Notes: generated by a model not told the origin, from the sequence alone. Shown: positions 9,159 to 17,844, counted from the first letter of the stretch. The stretch is DNA of 64,000 nt from Anaerolineaceae bacterium (GCA_002699585.1 PABP01000014.1:434001-498000); one strand, 5' to 3'. Numbers and translations: made by a program.

Positions 9159-12029
9159 ATGGGTGCGACACCGTACCAAAATGATTATTCCAGTCATAAT
9201 GCTGACAAGAATCCGTCAGATGCCTCTGGTAGCACAACAAGCGAAACGACGTTTTCACAAGTTGCGCTTTCGATCGCTGGCATCAGCGTTTTGTGGCTGG
9301 ATAATAATGGTATGCTCCTGGCTGCCGATGAGAGCCTGCAAGGTATCCTGAGCGAACCGCTGGACGAAGTGCTCGGTAATTCGTTCGTCCATCTGTTCAT
9401 GCCGGAGTGGCAGGCTGTCGTGGCGACGCGCATCGCCATTGGCCATGCCGACCCAACCCCTGCCCGTTATACCAGTCAATTGCAGTTGGTAGATGGTCGC
9501 CAACCCTGGGTGATGGTGGCATTTATTCCCGTTACGGCGAATGCCCCTGTAGAAGGGGCGGCTTTCCAGGTCATATTGCAAGACCTGACCTGGCAGCGCC
9601 ACGCTACTTATGCTCACACGACTGAAACACGCTACCGGGACCTGTTTGAAGCCACGACCGATGCCATCGCTGTGGAGCACAACAACCGCATTCTGGACGT
9701 GAATCCGGCTTTTGAGCAGTTATTTGGCTACACGCAGGACGAAGTGGTTGGTAAAGAACAACTCTCTTATATTGCCAAAGAAGCCCATTTTGACCTGCGC
9801 CAACACTTGCAGTCGCATCATAATCGCTCCTTAGAGACTATCGGCATCAACAAACAGGGCACGCGCTTCCCTGTCGAGGTCCAGGGCAAAGTTATTGATT
9901 ACCAGGGTGACAATGTCATCTACGTGACCATCCGGGACTTACGCGAGAAAAAAGCCGCCGAACGCGCCATCCGTGAGCGCGATAAGCTGTACCGGACGCT
10001 GGCTCGTAACCTGCCGCAAAGTGCGGTTTGCCTGTATGACCAGGGCATGAATATCCTCTTGCTGGAAGGCGACCTGGTCAATGCCATGCAGGTATCGTCG
10101 CCGGATTGGGGCGCATCCTGGCAGAGTATTGTCAGTGGGCATGTGGGCGATGTTTTTTCCGCTGCGGAAGATGTTATGGCGCAGTTCCAGCAGACCCTGT
10201 CAGGTGAACAGGGGCGTGGTGAATATGAGATTGCCAATCGTATCATCTTGATTGATACGGTCCCGATTGAAGCCGAAGATGGCGATGTGCGTGTGGCGAT
10301 GGCCCTAGCACGTGACGTCACCGCCCAGCGGCAGGCCGATAAGCAGCTTGCTGCGAGTGAGCGCCATATGCGCGCGTTGCTCAGTGCGATGCCGGATACC
10401 CTGTTCGTCCTCGATGAGCACGATGTTTTCACGACGTATCACGCGGGCAACGACTCGTTGATCGTCACAGACGCCGACCATGTGCGCGGTCAGACGATTG
10501 TCGATGTGGGCCTCCCGGACGAGATCGTCAGCGAAATCTTGATGTACCGTCAGATGGCACTGGAATCACGTCAGACGCAGAGCTTCCAGTGCAGCCTGGA
10601 TATGGATGAGGAAATCCAGCATTTTGATGCCCGTATGGTGGCTATCAGCGACACGGATGTGCTGACTCTGGTGCGTAATATTTCCCCACTCAAGCGCATT
10701 CAGGACGAGTTGGCGGACCATCTGGAACGCATCACCACCCTGCGCCAGATCGATGAGGAATTCACCCAGAAGCTGGGTCTGCCGTACGTCATGACGATGG
10801 GGCTGGATACAACCATGCGTCAGGCCTTTGCCAATCATGGTTTTATTCTGCGCACCCAGGATGACGAAGACCAGCCCTTTGATCTCTCGACCATTCGCAT
10901 CGCGGGCGGCTATACGCCCGAAGATATTGAAGCCGCGCTGGCTGACAAAAACAGTTTGCTCAACCAGGCGATACGCTCTGAGCGGGCGCTGATGCGTATT
11001 TACGAGCAGCCCGATGCCAACTCACTCAAGAATGAGGAGGCGGTGCTGCCGGATACCTGTGAGCAAATCGTTGTACCGCTGTACTCCAGTGAGAATGATA
11101 AGCATCTACTCGGCTTGCTGAACCTGGAGACGAACAAAGAAGATCGCTTTACGCGGGAACGCTTCAACTTCGTGCAGTTGGTTTCCAGTCGTCTCGCAGT
11201 GACGCTGGAAAATGCGAGCCTCTACAAACAGACTGAAGAACAACTCGAAGAACTGCGCGAGCTATACGATAAAGTCACCAAGCTAGAGCACCTCAAGACG
11301 GATATGATCCGCATCGCCAGCCATGACCTCAAGAATCCGTTGATGGGTCTGGATGGTAATTTGCAAATGATGGTGGCTGACCTGCCAGATGAAGGGTTGG
11401 CTGTACGTCTGGAGGATATGCAGCAAGCGGTGCGCAAGATGCGCAATATCGTGACGGGCATTCTGTCGCTGGAGCAAATCGAGCAGATGGCCCAGAACAG
11501 CACCGAGAAGGTCTTCAACCTGACCGACATGGTGCGCGAATCCGCACGCGAACATCAGAATGCTGCCCAATCTAAGCAGCAAATCCTGGTCACGCAGATG
11601 CACAATAAGGCCCTGTACATCAAGGCCGATGCTGTGCAATTGCAAGAAGCCATCAACAACCTGATCGGCAACGCGATCAAGTACACGCCTGACGAGGGCC
11701 GCATCACGGTTTATCTGGATGACGACAAAGATGCCGTTACCTTCCGCGTGGTGGATACCGGCTATGGCGTGCCGGAAGCGCAGCAAAAGCGCTTGTTCGA
11801 GCCATTCTTCCGCGCTCGTTCAGAAAAGACGCGCGGCATTGAAGGCACGGGCCTTGGCTTGCATCTTGTGAAAAATATCGTTGAGCGCCACGGTGGCGAG
11901 ATGATTTTCGAGAGCGTGTATGGCGAAGGTAGCACCTTTGGCTTTAAGCTGCCCCAGGTCGATGCCCCTCAGAACAAGATCGACGATTTCGATGATCTGG
12001 ACTCCATGCGCTCAATGTTGGTGGGTTAG
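9159..12029 (+). CDS. Soluble multi-PAS/GAF sensor histidine kinase
   Basis: This 956-residue kinase has no transmembrane segment, so it is cytoplasmic. About three to four PAS-like domains fill residues 25-530, including a clear one at EATTDAIAVEHNNRILDVNP. A GAF-like domain covers about 535-690, followed by a coiled linker, HisKA (IASHDLKNPLMG, H722) and an ATPase with GNAIKYTP, DTGYGVPE and EGTGLGLHL. The kinase core closely resembles that of the gene just upstream, which suggests tandem duplication with loss or gain of the 7TM input region. AGGA seven bases before the ATG supports the start. The next gene begins 2 bp after this stop. Confidence 0.95.
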   Translation: MGATPYQNDYSSHNADKNPSDASGSTTSETTFSQVALSIAGISVLWLDNNGMLLAADESLQGILSEPLDEVLGNSFVHLFMPEWQAVVATRIAIGHADPTPARYTSQLQLVDGRQPWVMVAFIPVTANAPVEGAAFQVILQDLTWQRHATYAHTTETRYRDLFEATTDAIAVEHNNRILDVNPAFEQLFGYTQDEVVGKEQLSYIAKEAHFDLRQHLQSHHNRSLETIGINKQGTRFPVEVQGKVIDYQGDNVIYVTIRDLREKKAAERAIRERDKLYRTLARNLPQSAVCLYDQGMNILLLEGDLVNAMQVSSPDWGASWQSIVSGHVGDVFSAAEDVMAQFQQTLSGEQGRGEYEIANRIILIDTVPIEAEDGDVRVAMALARDVTAQRQADKQLAASERHMRALLSAMPDTLFVLDEHDVFTTYHAGNDSLIVTDADHVRGQTIVDVGLPDEIVSEILMYRQMALESRQTQSFQCSLDMDEEIQHFDARMVAISDTDVLTLVRNISPLKRIQDELADHLERITTLRQIDEEFTQKLGLPYVMTMGLDTTMRQAFANHGFILRTQDDEDQPFDLSTIRIAGGYTPEDIEAALADKNSLLNQAIRSERALMRIYEQPDANSLKNEEAVLPDTCEQIVVPLYSSENDKHLLGLLNLETNKEDRFTRERFNFVQLVSSRLAVTLENASLYKQTEEQLEELRELYDKVTKLEHLKTDMIRIASHDLKNPLMGLDGNLQMMVADLPDEGLAVRLEDMQQAVRKMRNIVTGILSLEQIEQMAQNSTEKVFNLTDMVRESAREHQNAAQSKQQILVTQMHNKALYIKADAVQLQEAINNLIGNAIKYTPDEGRITVYLDDDKDAVTFRVVDTGYGVPEAQQKRLFEPFFRARSEKTRGIEGTGLGLHLVKNIVERHGGEMIFESVYGEGSTFGFKLPQVDAPQNKIDDFDDLDSMRSMLVG

Positions 12030-12031
12030 CC

Positions 12032-12457
12032 ATGAGCGATGACCATAAGCCACAGCCGCCCAATCTCGACTTGATCCAAATGGTGCAGAATGCGCGCATG
12101 CTGCATGATAATGATGCTATTCCCTCAAAGGTGAGTTCTGTTTACTGGATCGAGTGTAAGCGCCAGGGTGATGACCCCGCGCCGACTGCTCGCAGTGGCG
12201 AATTCCGTGTGACGACCCGCGTGCAGGATGTTGATGCTTTGTGGGCGCGTATCAAAGCGGCTACGGAATCCGGCGAATTGGGCTACAAGGCCAAAGTATC
12301 TACACGCCCCGCTGCCGATAAACAGCATCCCGATGCCCGCTTGATCTGCATTCGCACCTATGATGCCGACGACAGCGCTGACCTGGCTCGCATCGAAGCC
12401 AAGCTACGCGACCTGGGCATTGATGGCGAGCTTCCCTATATACGAGACTCTAAATAA
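12032..12457 (+). CDS. BLES03/DUF1917-like protein
   Basis: This 141-residue protein resembles the DUF1917 (BLES03) family. Cues in order are SVYWIECKR, then W-A-R-I-K-x-A-T-x-S-G-E-L-G with A-K-V-S-T, then a strand LICIRTYD and a D-x-A-D-L-x-R-I-x-x-x-L-R-x-L-G-I helix. Family members have an eIF4E-like fold, and some database entries label them phosphothreonine-lyase-like; their true function is not settled. The start lies 2 bp after the kinase stop, so the two are almost certainly co-transcribed. A role in the kinase pathway is inference from that coupling. Confidence 0.7.
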   Translation: MSDDHKPQPPNLDLIQMVQNARMLHDNDAIPSKVSSVYWIECKRQGDDPAPTARSGEFRVTTRVQDVDALWARIKAATESGELGYKAKVSTRPAADKQHPDARLICIRTYDADDSADLARIEAKLRDLGIDGELPYIRDSK

Positions 12458-12586
12458 CCCTGTATCTGGGTAATTCAGTTCCAGCCTCGTTTTTATCTCA
12501 ATAAAGCGAAAATCTCCTAACGGGCATTCTTGTGGGTTCCGTGGTGTATAATTAGACTGTGAATTATCCCAACGATAAGGGATTTT

Positions 12587-12955
12587 GTGGCACTCAGATT
12601 CTATTTGGATACCCATATAGCAAAATCGGTGGCACACCAACTGCGGCAGCGTAACATCGACGTGATACGATGTGAAGAAGTCGGTATGGCTGACGCCAGT
12701 GATGAAGCTCATCTGACCTACGCAACCGACAATGCATGTATTATGGTATCGCAGGATGATGATTTTTTGACACTTGCTGCTCGATGGCAAATGCAGGGCA
12801 AACAACATCAGGGCATATTTTATGTGCCACCGCATTTACAGGTTTCTGCACAAATCAGCCATATCGTTGAGCAAATCCAATTCTATGTTGACGCTGAACA
12901 ACAACAAGCTTTGGATGTAGAGACAGACATCGTCAATCGAGTACTCTATTTATGA
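12587..12955 (+). CDS. DUF5615 PIN-like protein (probable toxin)
   Basis: This 122-residue protein has the DUF5615 layout. An initial strand FYLDTHIAKSVA carries the first acidic residue. IDVIRCEEVGMADASDE and then a MVSQDDDFLTLA strand carry the D-D pair of the PIN-like active site, and a GIFYVPP strand follows. In this family these acidic residues coordinate metal for RNase activity. The start is GTG with AAGGGA at an ideal distance. It lies 9 bp before a DUF433 gene, its usual partner. Toxin function is inferred from the pair and not shown by the sequence alone. Confidence 0.85.
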   Translation: MALRFYLDTHIAKSVAHQLRQRNIDVIRCEEVGMADASDEAHLTYATDNACIMVSQDDDFLTLAARWQMQGKQHQGIFYVPPHLQVSAQISHIVEQIQFYVDAEQQQALDVETDIVNRVLYL

Positions 12956-12964
12956 GGATGCCTC

Positions 12965-13261
12965 ATGCAAGCACCAATCATTCACATTCTCATTGATGAA
13001 CAGGGAACGCCGCGCACAATTAACGGGCGTGTCAAAGTGCATATGCTGGCCAAGAAGCATCTTGCAGGGGAACCTGTTACAGAACTAGCCAAGCATTATG
13101 GTCTCACGGTGGCTGATGTTTATGCCGCGCTGGCTTACTATCACGACAATCGTACTTATTTTGACGCCCACGATGCCCAGGTTCAGCCACTGATTGAACA
13201 AGCCAAACAGCATACAGCAGCTATTCAACAGAAGATCAGTCAGCACACTGGCGATAATTAA
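12965..13261 (+). CDS. DUF433-type antitoxin-like protein
   Basis: This 98-residue DUF433-like protein has the expected central pattern: G-R-V-K-V-H-M-L then A-G-E-P-V-T-E-L-A-K-H-Y-G-L-T-V-A-D-V-Y-A-A-L-A-Y-Y. This is a small helix-turn-helix that in related proteins serves as DNA-binding or antitoxin module. The C-terminal half is a polar helix rich in Q and H. It follows the PIN-like gene by 9 bp with GAGG just before the ATG. Placing the antitoxin second reverses the more familiar DUF433-first order. Confidence 0.8.
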   Translation: MQAPIIHILIDEQGTPRTINGRVKVHMLAKKHLAGEPVTELAKHYGLTVADVYAALAYYHDNRTYFDAHDAQVQPLIEQAKQHTAAIQQKISQHTGDN

Positions 13262-13326
13262 GCACTACGATTCGGACAATTTTATTCGATTCATCGCTAA
13301 GAGTTGTCAGATGAGTTGAGTGGCGC

Positions 13327-14142
13327 TTACACCCCGCTCTGTTGCAACACGTACCAACAGCGGCCATCCTGCCGCACAAAATCGACAGCGACATACCTAC
13401 GCTCAAAGGCCGGGATGAAACTGGCGCGCGCGGCCTCATACCACTCGCGTCCCATTTCGGGTTTTTCTCGTAACAGGCGTGACAGATCATAGGGAATGCC
13501 GATAGCCAGCGTCGGACTTGACCAATCAGGCTGATGAATGATGGGTTCATCGTTTTCGCCTTGCTCGACAACAAAGGGCACATCGCCCTCGATAGCCAGG
13601 GGCGAGGGACCATTTTCAGCGTGTTGCCCCACGCGATCATCGCGCAAATCCCAATCAGCTACCAACCGATCTGTGGGCAGGCTGGCATTCAGACCGTCGT
13701 TCAGTTCGCCGTAAGTATTGATCTTATAGGTGCTGGCTCTGCCTCCCAGCACAAACAGATTGAAATTGGCATTCTGACGCAGCAGCGGGTTAAAGGTCCA
13801 ACTGATGCGCTCGAAGCCGTTTTCCAGTGCCCACACGCGTTGATTCAGTTTGAGCTGGCGACCGATACCCTGGGCTTGATAATCGGGATCGACCCCGGCC
13901 ATATGCGACCACAAGACCCACTGCCCGTGAACGCGCGACAACATCCCCATGCTAAAGCCAATCATGCGGTCACCATCGTACGCTGCCTGGACGTGACCGC
14001 CGCAATCGGCGACGACTTTCATCATATGGCCGGGAACGGTTGTGTCTAAACCGGAGTGCCAGATACGCGCTTCCAGGTCGCGCATGGGGGCGATTTCGTC
14101 AGCAGTGTGTAAAACGCGATAGGTAATAGTGGGTTGGCTCAT
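13327..14142 (-). CDS. GNAT-superfamily N-acetyltransferase
   Basis: This 271-residue protein has a GNAT core. The acetyl-CoA pyrophosphate-binding segment is VDPDYQAQGIGRQLK (Q-x-x-G-I-G), preceded by a strand containing GFSMGMLSRV and followed by WTFNPLLRQNANFNL. The C-terminal 100 residues are an extra domain lacking obvious motifs. The whole matches predicted acetyltransferases of the COG3375 kind. The acceptor substrate is unknown. It converges on the toxin-antitoxin-like pair with a 65-bp gap, and on its other side it follows the DUF4332 gene in the same direction. Confidence 0.82.
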   Translation of the reverse strand: MSQPTITYRVLHTADEIAPMRDLEARIWHSGLDTTVPGHMMKVVADCGGHVQAAYDGDRMIGFSMGMLSRVHGQWVLWSHMAGVDPDYQAQGIGRQLKLNQRVWALENGFERISWTFNPLLRQNANFNLFVLGGRASTYKINTYGELNDGLNASLPTDRLVADWDLRDDRVGQHAENGPSPLAIEGDVPFVVEQGENDEPIIHQPDWSSPTLAIGIPYDLSRLLREKPEMGREWYEAARASFIPAFERRYVAVDFVRQDGRCWYVLQQSGV

Positions 14143-14235
14143 GGTGTACTCCGCGATTAGTCAGCGTCAATCAGGCCCCTATCATACCGATTCACGCTGT
14201 GGGAATCACGCCATTGGGCTTATGGAACACCAAAT

Positions 14236-14265
14236 AAAAACAGAGGCACCCTGTGATGCCCCTGC
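14236..14265 (-). terminator. Rho-independent terminator after the DUF4332 gene
   Basis: Read on the minus strand, CAGGGGCA / TGCCTCTG (one wobble) is followed by TTTTT. It lies 27 bp after the stop of the gene at 14292-14696. Confidence 0.78.
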
Positions 14266-14291
14266 TTTGCGTATCTTATGATGATGTTTGC

Positions 14292-14696
14292 TTAGTGCGT
14301 GACGACTTTCGGCAGGGATTTGGCCTGCATGACCCAGGTTTCAACCATCTTGAGCGACGGCAGTTGGCGTACCAGCTTCTTCTCCGCGTTGACTTCGTCC
14401 ATCTTCTTATGCAGATTTTCCGGCTTGCGTTGTGCCAGTTCCGGCACGGAATCGACGCCTGCGATTTCCAGCAGTTGGCTGTACTCGCTGCCGATGCCCT
14501 TGATACGGTACATATCGGCGAAGTTAACCCAGCTCAGCAGTTGGGACTCGCTGAAACCCGTCTTTTCGGCCAGGTCCTTGCGGCCCTTCTTAGTGGCCCC
14601 TTGCTTGAGCAAGGCTTCCACCGTACGAACGCCCGCATCCATCATCTTCTGTCCGTACTTTTCACCGATACCTTCAATATCAACAATTTTCGTCAT
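14292..14696 (-). CDS. DUF4332 helix-hairpin-helix protein
   Basis: This 134-residue protein contains paired helix-hairpin-helix elements: IEGIGEKYGQKMMDAGV near the start and IKGIGSEYSQLLEIAGV in the middle. These are characteristic of DUF4332 proteins. Such HhH pairs often contact nucleic acid, but no catalytic domain accompanies them here. I chose the ATG at 14696 because GAGGAG lies seven bases upstream; a longer frame to 14798 has a hydrophobic, unrelated N-terminus and no ribosome site. It has its own terminator. Confidence 0.85.
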   Translation of the reverse strand: MTKIVDIEGIGEKYGQKMMDAGVRTVEALLKQGATKKGRKDLAEKTGFSESQLLSWVNFADMYRIKGIGSEYSQLLEIAGVDSVPELAQRKPENLHKKMDEVNAEKKLVRQLPSLKMVETWVMQAKSLPKVVTH

Positions 14697-14807
14697 CTTG
14701 CTCTCCTCAAAAAGGATCAAAGTGGCCCATATTAACCACTTGCAGATTACCGAAAATTCGATATGGAAGCAAGCAAACCGAATCGTTCTCAGGACCAACG
14801 CCCCAGC

Positions 14808-15824
14808 CTATGCTGGGACCAGCCCCGCATTCTTCAGCGTCGAAACCGCTTCGCGGATCATCTGGCTGGTGTAGCTCCACTCGTTATCGTACCAGGCCAG
14901 CACTTTGAGCAGATCGCCATCAACCACGCGCGTCATACCCAAGTCGACCACGCTGGCGTGTGTCTCGCCGATGATGTCGCTGGATACGAGTGGTTCGTCG
15001 GTCACGCCCAGGATGCCTTTGTAGCGATCAGTCGCGGCTTCCTTGCGGAAAATCTCGTTGACTTCCTCGGCGCTGGTATCGCGCTTGGTGACGAAGACCA
15101 TGTCGGAAATCGACCCGGTGATAACCGGCACGCGCATGGAGATGCCATCGAATTTGCCCTCAAGCTGCGGCAGGGCTTTGGTGCTGGCTTTGGCGGCCCC
15201 GGTCGTCGTCGGGATGATATTCTGGGCGGCAGCGCGGCCCCGGCGGAAGTCTTTTTGTTTGGGCGTGTCGATCAACTCCTGGGTCGAGGTATAGGCGTGG
15301 ACAGTCGTCATAATCGCCTTTTCGATACCGATATACCGATCCAGGATTTCCAGGACAGGCGTGATGTTGTTGGTGGTGCAGCTTGCGCAGCTCAGGACGC
15401 GCGTTTCACCATCGGCTGTGTTGACGCCATGCACCACAGTCGGCACATCGGCGCTCTTGGTCGGGCCGCTGATGATGACGAACTTGGCCCCGGCTTTAAT
15501 GTGCTTGCTGGCGCCTTCCATATCAGTGAAGATGCCGACGCACTCAAATACAAGGTCAACGTTCATCTCTGACCAGGGCAGGTCCTCCGGGTTGCGCTCC
15601 TGTAAAAAGGCGATGCTCTGGCCATTGATAACCAGCTTGCCATCGGCTTCTTCTACGGACTTGTCATAGCGACCAAAGGCCGTGTCATAGCGCAGCAGAT
15701 AGGCCAGGTTGTCCAGTGAGCCAATGTCATTCACCGCGACCAGATCTAGGCCCGGTGTTTCCATGATGATCTTGAGCGCGGCGCGCCCAATCCGTCCGAG
15801 TCCGTTAATTGCAACATTAGCCAT
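14808..15824 (-). CDS. gap: Glyceraldehyde-3-phosphate dehydrogenase, type I
   Basis: This enzyme interconverts glyceraldehyde-3-phosphate and 1,3-bisphosphoglycerate with NAD(P). The 338-residue product has the Rossmann start VAINGLGRIGR, D33 in VNDIG, catalytic C149 in ASCTTN, H176 in TVHAYT and the late WYDNEWSYTSQ. The catalytic stretch reads SCTTNN where most orthologs have SCTTNC. The VNDIGS turn recalls forms that also accept NADP, so cofactor preference is open. The ATG at 15824 is supported by AGAGGAT eight bases upstream. A tandem 13-bp repeat lies just before this ribosome site. Confidence 0.97.
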   Translation of the reverse strand: MANVAINGLGRIGRAALKIIMETPGLDLVAVNDIGSLDNLAYLLRYDTAFGRYDKSVEEADGKLVINGQSIAFLQERNPEDLPWSEMNVDLVFECVGIFTDMEGASKHIKAGAKFVIISGPTKSADVPTVVHGVNTADGETRVLSCASCTTNNITPVLEILDRYIGIEKAIMTTVHAYTSTQELIDTPKQKDFRRGRAAAQNIIPTTTGAAKASTKALPQLEGKFDGISMRVPVITGSISDMVFVTKRDTSAEEVNEIFRKEAATDRYKGILGVTDEPLVSSDIIGETHASVVDLGMTRVVDGDLLKVLAWYDNEWSYTSQMIREAVSTLKNAGLVPA

Positions 15825-15847
15825 GATGATCCTCTCTTGATCGTTGC

Positions 15848-15873
15848 CAATACGGTATATCAATACGGTATAG
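15848..15873 (-). repeat. Tandem 13-bp repeat in the gap leader
   Basis: CAATACGGTATA occurs at 15848-15859 and again at 15861-15872. Each copy contains the palindrome ATAC-S-GTAT. The pair lies 24-49 bp upstream of the gap start codon, in a position suited to an operator or promoter element. Confidence 0.6.
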
Positions 15874-15963
15874 GTTGAGTAAATGTGCGTTTGACGGTCT
15901 TTTTATGACCTGATCCCAGTGTAGACCCGTGAATTTGGCCCGACTACAGTCCGTTAGCACCAT

Positions 15964-16000
15964 GCTTACACTTTAGAATTACGTTTGGTTTTGAAATGAA
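15964..16000 (+). repeat. Promoter-like repeat, copy 1
   Basis: The layout is GCTTACACTTT, nine variable bases, TTTGGTTTT, two variable bases, then AATGAA. Copy 2 at 17293-17329 has the same blocks at the same spacing, and weaker similarity extends about 45 bp upstream of both. Confidence 0.6.
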
Positions 16001-16235
16001 AACAAGTGAAAATTGTTGCTATAAAGTGTTCATACTCGACGATTTGCTAAGTCTTATAGCGAATCATGTCTATCTAAAATAACGATTTAAAATGCTTTTT
16101 CCGCCTAATAGACTGTAATACAAAACTTAATTGACAGTAATAATTTAGGTAGTATATATTGTGATTAGGCGATTTGCTCAATTTTATTTGGGTAAATTAC
16201 CCAAAAAACTTAATATTAGTGGAAAGATTTTGGGG

Positions 16236-17171
16236 ATGTTTAAGAAATCGCTCGTCTCATTTGTTCTGGTCATGTTTTTTAGCTTAATGGTGGGGGTTGT
16301 GGCGGCTGATGAAACAGCCACCGTCAATTTTGAGGGCCTATCGGAAGGTCAGATCGTCAGTATCCTCACGATGGGAGCAGGTTATTCGGCAACAGCAGAT
16401 TTCGGGCCGATTGGTGTCCAAGGTGTGAATCCTGACTTGGGTGGCAATGCTGCCATGATCTTCGATTCAAACTGTGTCGGTGGTTGTACCGGCGGTGACA
16501 CCGATCTGCAATCCAATACGGGCAATGTGCTCATCGTCACTGAGAATTTCAACGGTGCTGATCCCAATGACAATGGAGAAGGTGGCCAGCTTACTCTCAC
16601 CTTCGCCAATGGCACTGTGAATACTGTGACAGTCGAACAACTTCAAGTCACAGATACCGAGGGGGGTGGGACTGTCACGCTCTATAACGGTCCTACAATA
16701 TTAGCATCCATGCCAATGCCTTTGATGGCAAATGGTCAATCAATAACAATGGCGATCAATATTTCCAATGTGACGCACATGACCGCTTCCTTCGTGGAGT
16801 CGGGGTCCATCGATAATGTCGAGTTGCGCAGACCAACACCGCCACCGCCACCGCCGCCCCCAGGGGAGCAAGGGTGTACCCTCGGTTACTGGAAGAACCA
16901 TCCTGAGTCCTGGGTAGGCTATTCCCCCAGCCAACTTTATTCTGACGTATTCGGTGTGGGTCCGGCTATCACCTTGATGGACGCGTTGAATGCCCGCGGT
17001 GGCCATGAGAAACGCTTCCTGCGCCAAAGCACGGCTGCCCTGCTCAGCGAAGCCCATCCTGGGGTTGCGTACCCCATTTCAGGCGTCATCGGTATCGTTC
17101 AGGCTAACTATTGGAATGATAACCTGTCGACGACCTTCGACAGTGCCAATAATCTGGGCTGCCCACTCTAG
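16236..17171 (+). CDS. Secreted protein with C-terminal GYWKNH domain
   Basis: This 311-residue exported protein has an N-terminal signal peptide (MFKKSLVSFVLVMFF..., cleavage near VVA-ADE). A beta-rich domain of about 180 residues follows, with a disulfide-like NCVGGCTGGD loop. An eight-proline linker leads to a C-terminal domain beginning GCTLGYWKNHPESW and containing an RFLRQSTAALLSEAHPGVAYP helix. The GYWKNH motif marks a recurrent domain in secreted bacterial proteins whose function is not established. GGAAAG nine bases before the ATG supports this start over the GTG at 16161. A strong terminator follows. Confidence 0.82.
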   Translation: MFKKSLVSFVLVMFFSLMVGVVAADETATVNFEGLSEGQIVSILTMGAGYSATADFGPIGVQGVNPDLGGNAAMIFDSNCVGGCTGGDTDLQSNTGNVLIVTENFNGADPNDNGEGGQLTLTFANGTVNTVTVEQLQVTDTEGGGTVTLYNGPTILASMPMPLMANGQSITMAINISNVTHMTASFVESGSIDNVELRRPTPPPPPPPPGEQGCTLGYWKNHPESWVGYSPSQLYSDVFGVGPAITLMDALNARGGHEKRFLRQSTAALLSEAHPGVAYPISGVIGIVQANYWNDNLSTTFDSANNLGCPL

Positions 17172-17200
17172 AATAACGATACGCGCTTCATCGTGAAGTC

Positions 17201-17232
17201 AAATCCCTGTCGGCTTCGGCAGGGATTTTTTG
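17201..17232 (+). terminator. Rho-independent terminator
   Basis: AATCCCTG-CGG / GGCAGGGATT around a TTC-type loop runs into a T6 tract, 30 bp after the stop at 17171. Confidence 0.9.
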
Positions 17233-17292
17233 TGCCTATCGCGACAGCGTGGAAACCCGTAATTCACGCGTCGGTAGGGCGTTCGGCGCTAC

Positions 17293-17329
17293 GCTTACAC
17301 TTTCATACTCTATTTGGTTTTATAATGAA
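17293..17329 (+). repeat. Promoter-like repeat, copy 2
   Basis: This has the same block pattern as 15964-16000. Here the end of the element contains TATAAT at 17321-17326, 45 bp before the start of the membrane-protein gene, consistent with a promoter role. Confidence 0.6.
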
Positions 17330-17370
17330 GTTGGTGTTACGCAGTGTTAAATGGCTGTGAGGAACGAAAA

Positions 17371-17844
17371 ATGGATGAGGCTTTAGAGACTTCCAGGCTC
17401 ATCAATGATACCATCGGCCTGAATATGGGCGACATGGGCGCGCGCGTCGTCATGTTCTTTAACCTGACCATCGTGGTGTTTTTCATCGTATCACCGATAT
17501 TGGGCATGTTCGGTCAGGGCATCATGGGCCGCTCGAAAGATACCTTTTTTGCCATCAGCAGCGCGATACTTGTGGGCGTGATCAGCAATGTTGGCATCAA
17601 CTACGGCCTGCGCTACATCATGCCGGAAGGCCGCATGAGCGATTTTAGCATGGGGTTGATCGCTGTGCTGACGTCAGTGGCTTTGGCCTGGTTGGTGGGG
17701 CGTATGGTGGCCTTTGCCCTGGCCCCTCCTGGCAAAGGATACTATCAGCAGCAGGAAGATGCCCTCGAAGAAGAGGACCTCATGCCCTTCGAGCGGCGTC
17801 GGCGTCAGTATCAGGAACGCCGCAACCGCATCCTGCGCGGTTGA
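17371..17844 (+). CDS. Small integral membrane protein of unknown function
   Basis: No family is recognised for this 157-residue protein. It has three hydrophobic segments at about residues 25-47, 58-80 and 92-118, and a strongly charged C-terminus (EEEDLMPFERRRRQYQERRNR) that is probably cytoplasmic. The ATG at 17371 has GAGGA eight bases upstream; a longer frame starting nine codons earlier lacks a ribosome site. It is preceded by the promoter-like repeat and followed by the P450 gene 129 bp downstream. No catalytic residues stand out. Confidence 0.8.
   Translation: MDEALETSRLINDTIGLNMGDMGARVVMFFNLTIVVFFIVSPILGMFGQGIMGRSKDTFFAISSAILVGVISNVGINYGLRYIMPEGRMSDFSMGLIAVLTSVALAWLVGRMVAFALAPPGKGYYQQQEDALEEEDLMPFERRRRQYQERRNRILRG

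Larger units (their letters stand above)
15825..16235. other. AT-rich divergent intergenic region
   Basis: This 411-bp gap separates gap (leftward) from the secreted-protein gene (rightward). It holds the gap leader repeat, a 37-bp element at 15964-16000 that is repeated in diverged form at 17293-17329, and a markedly AT-rich stretch at about 16000-16160. A longer GTG-initiated frame for the downstream gene begins at 16161, but the ATG at 16236 is better supported. No RNA gene was recognised. Confidence 0.6.

Noticed and set aside
12564-12572. TTATCCCAA before the toxin-like gene, as another DnaA box
   Set aside because: A single copy outside any cluster is within chance expectation for a nonamer in 64 kb.
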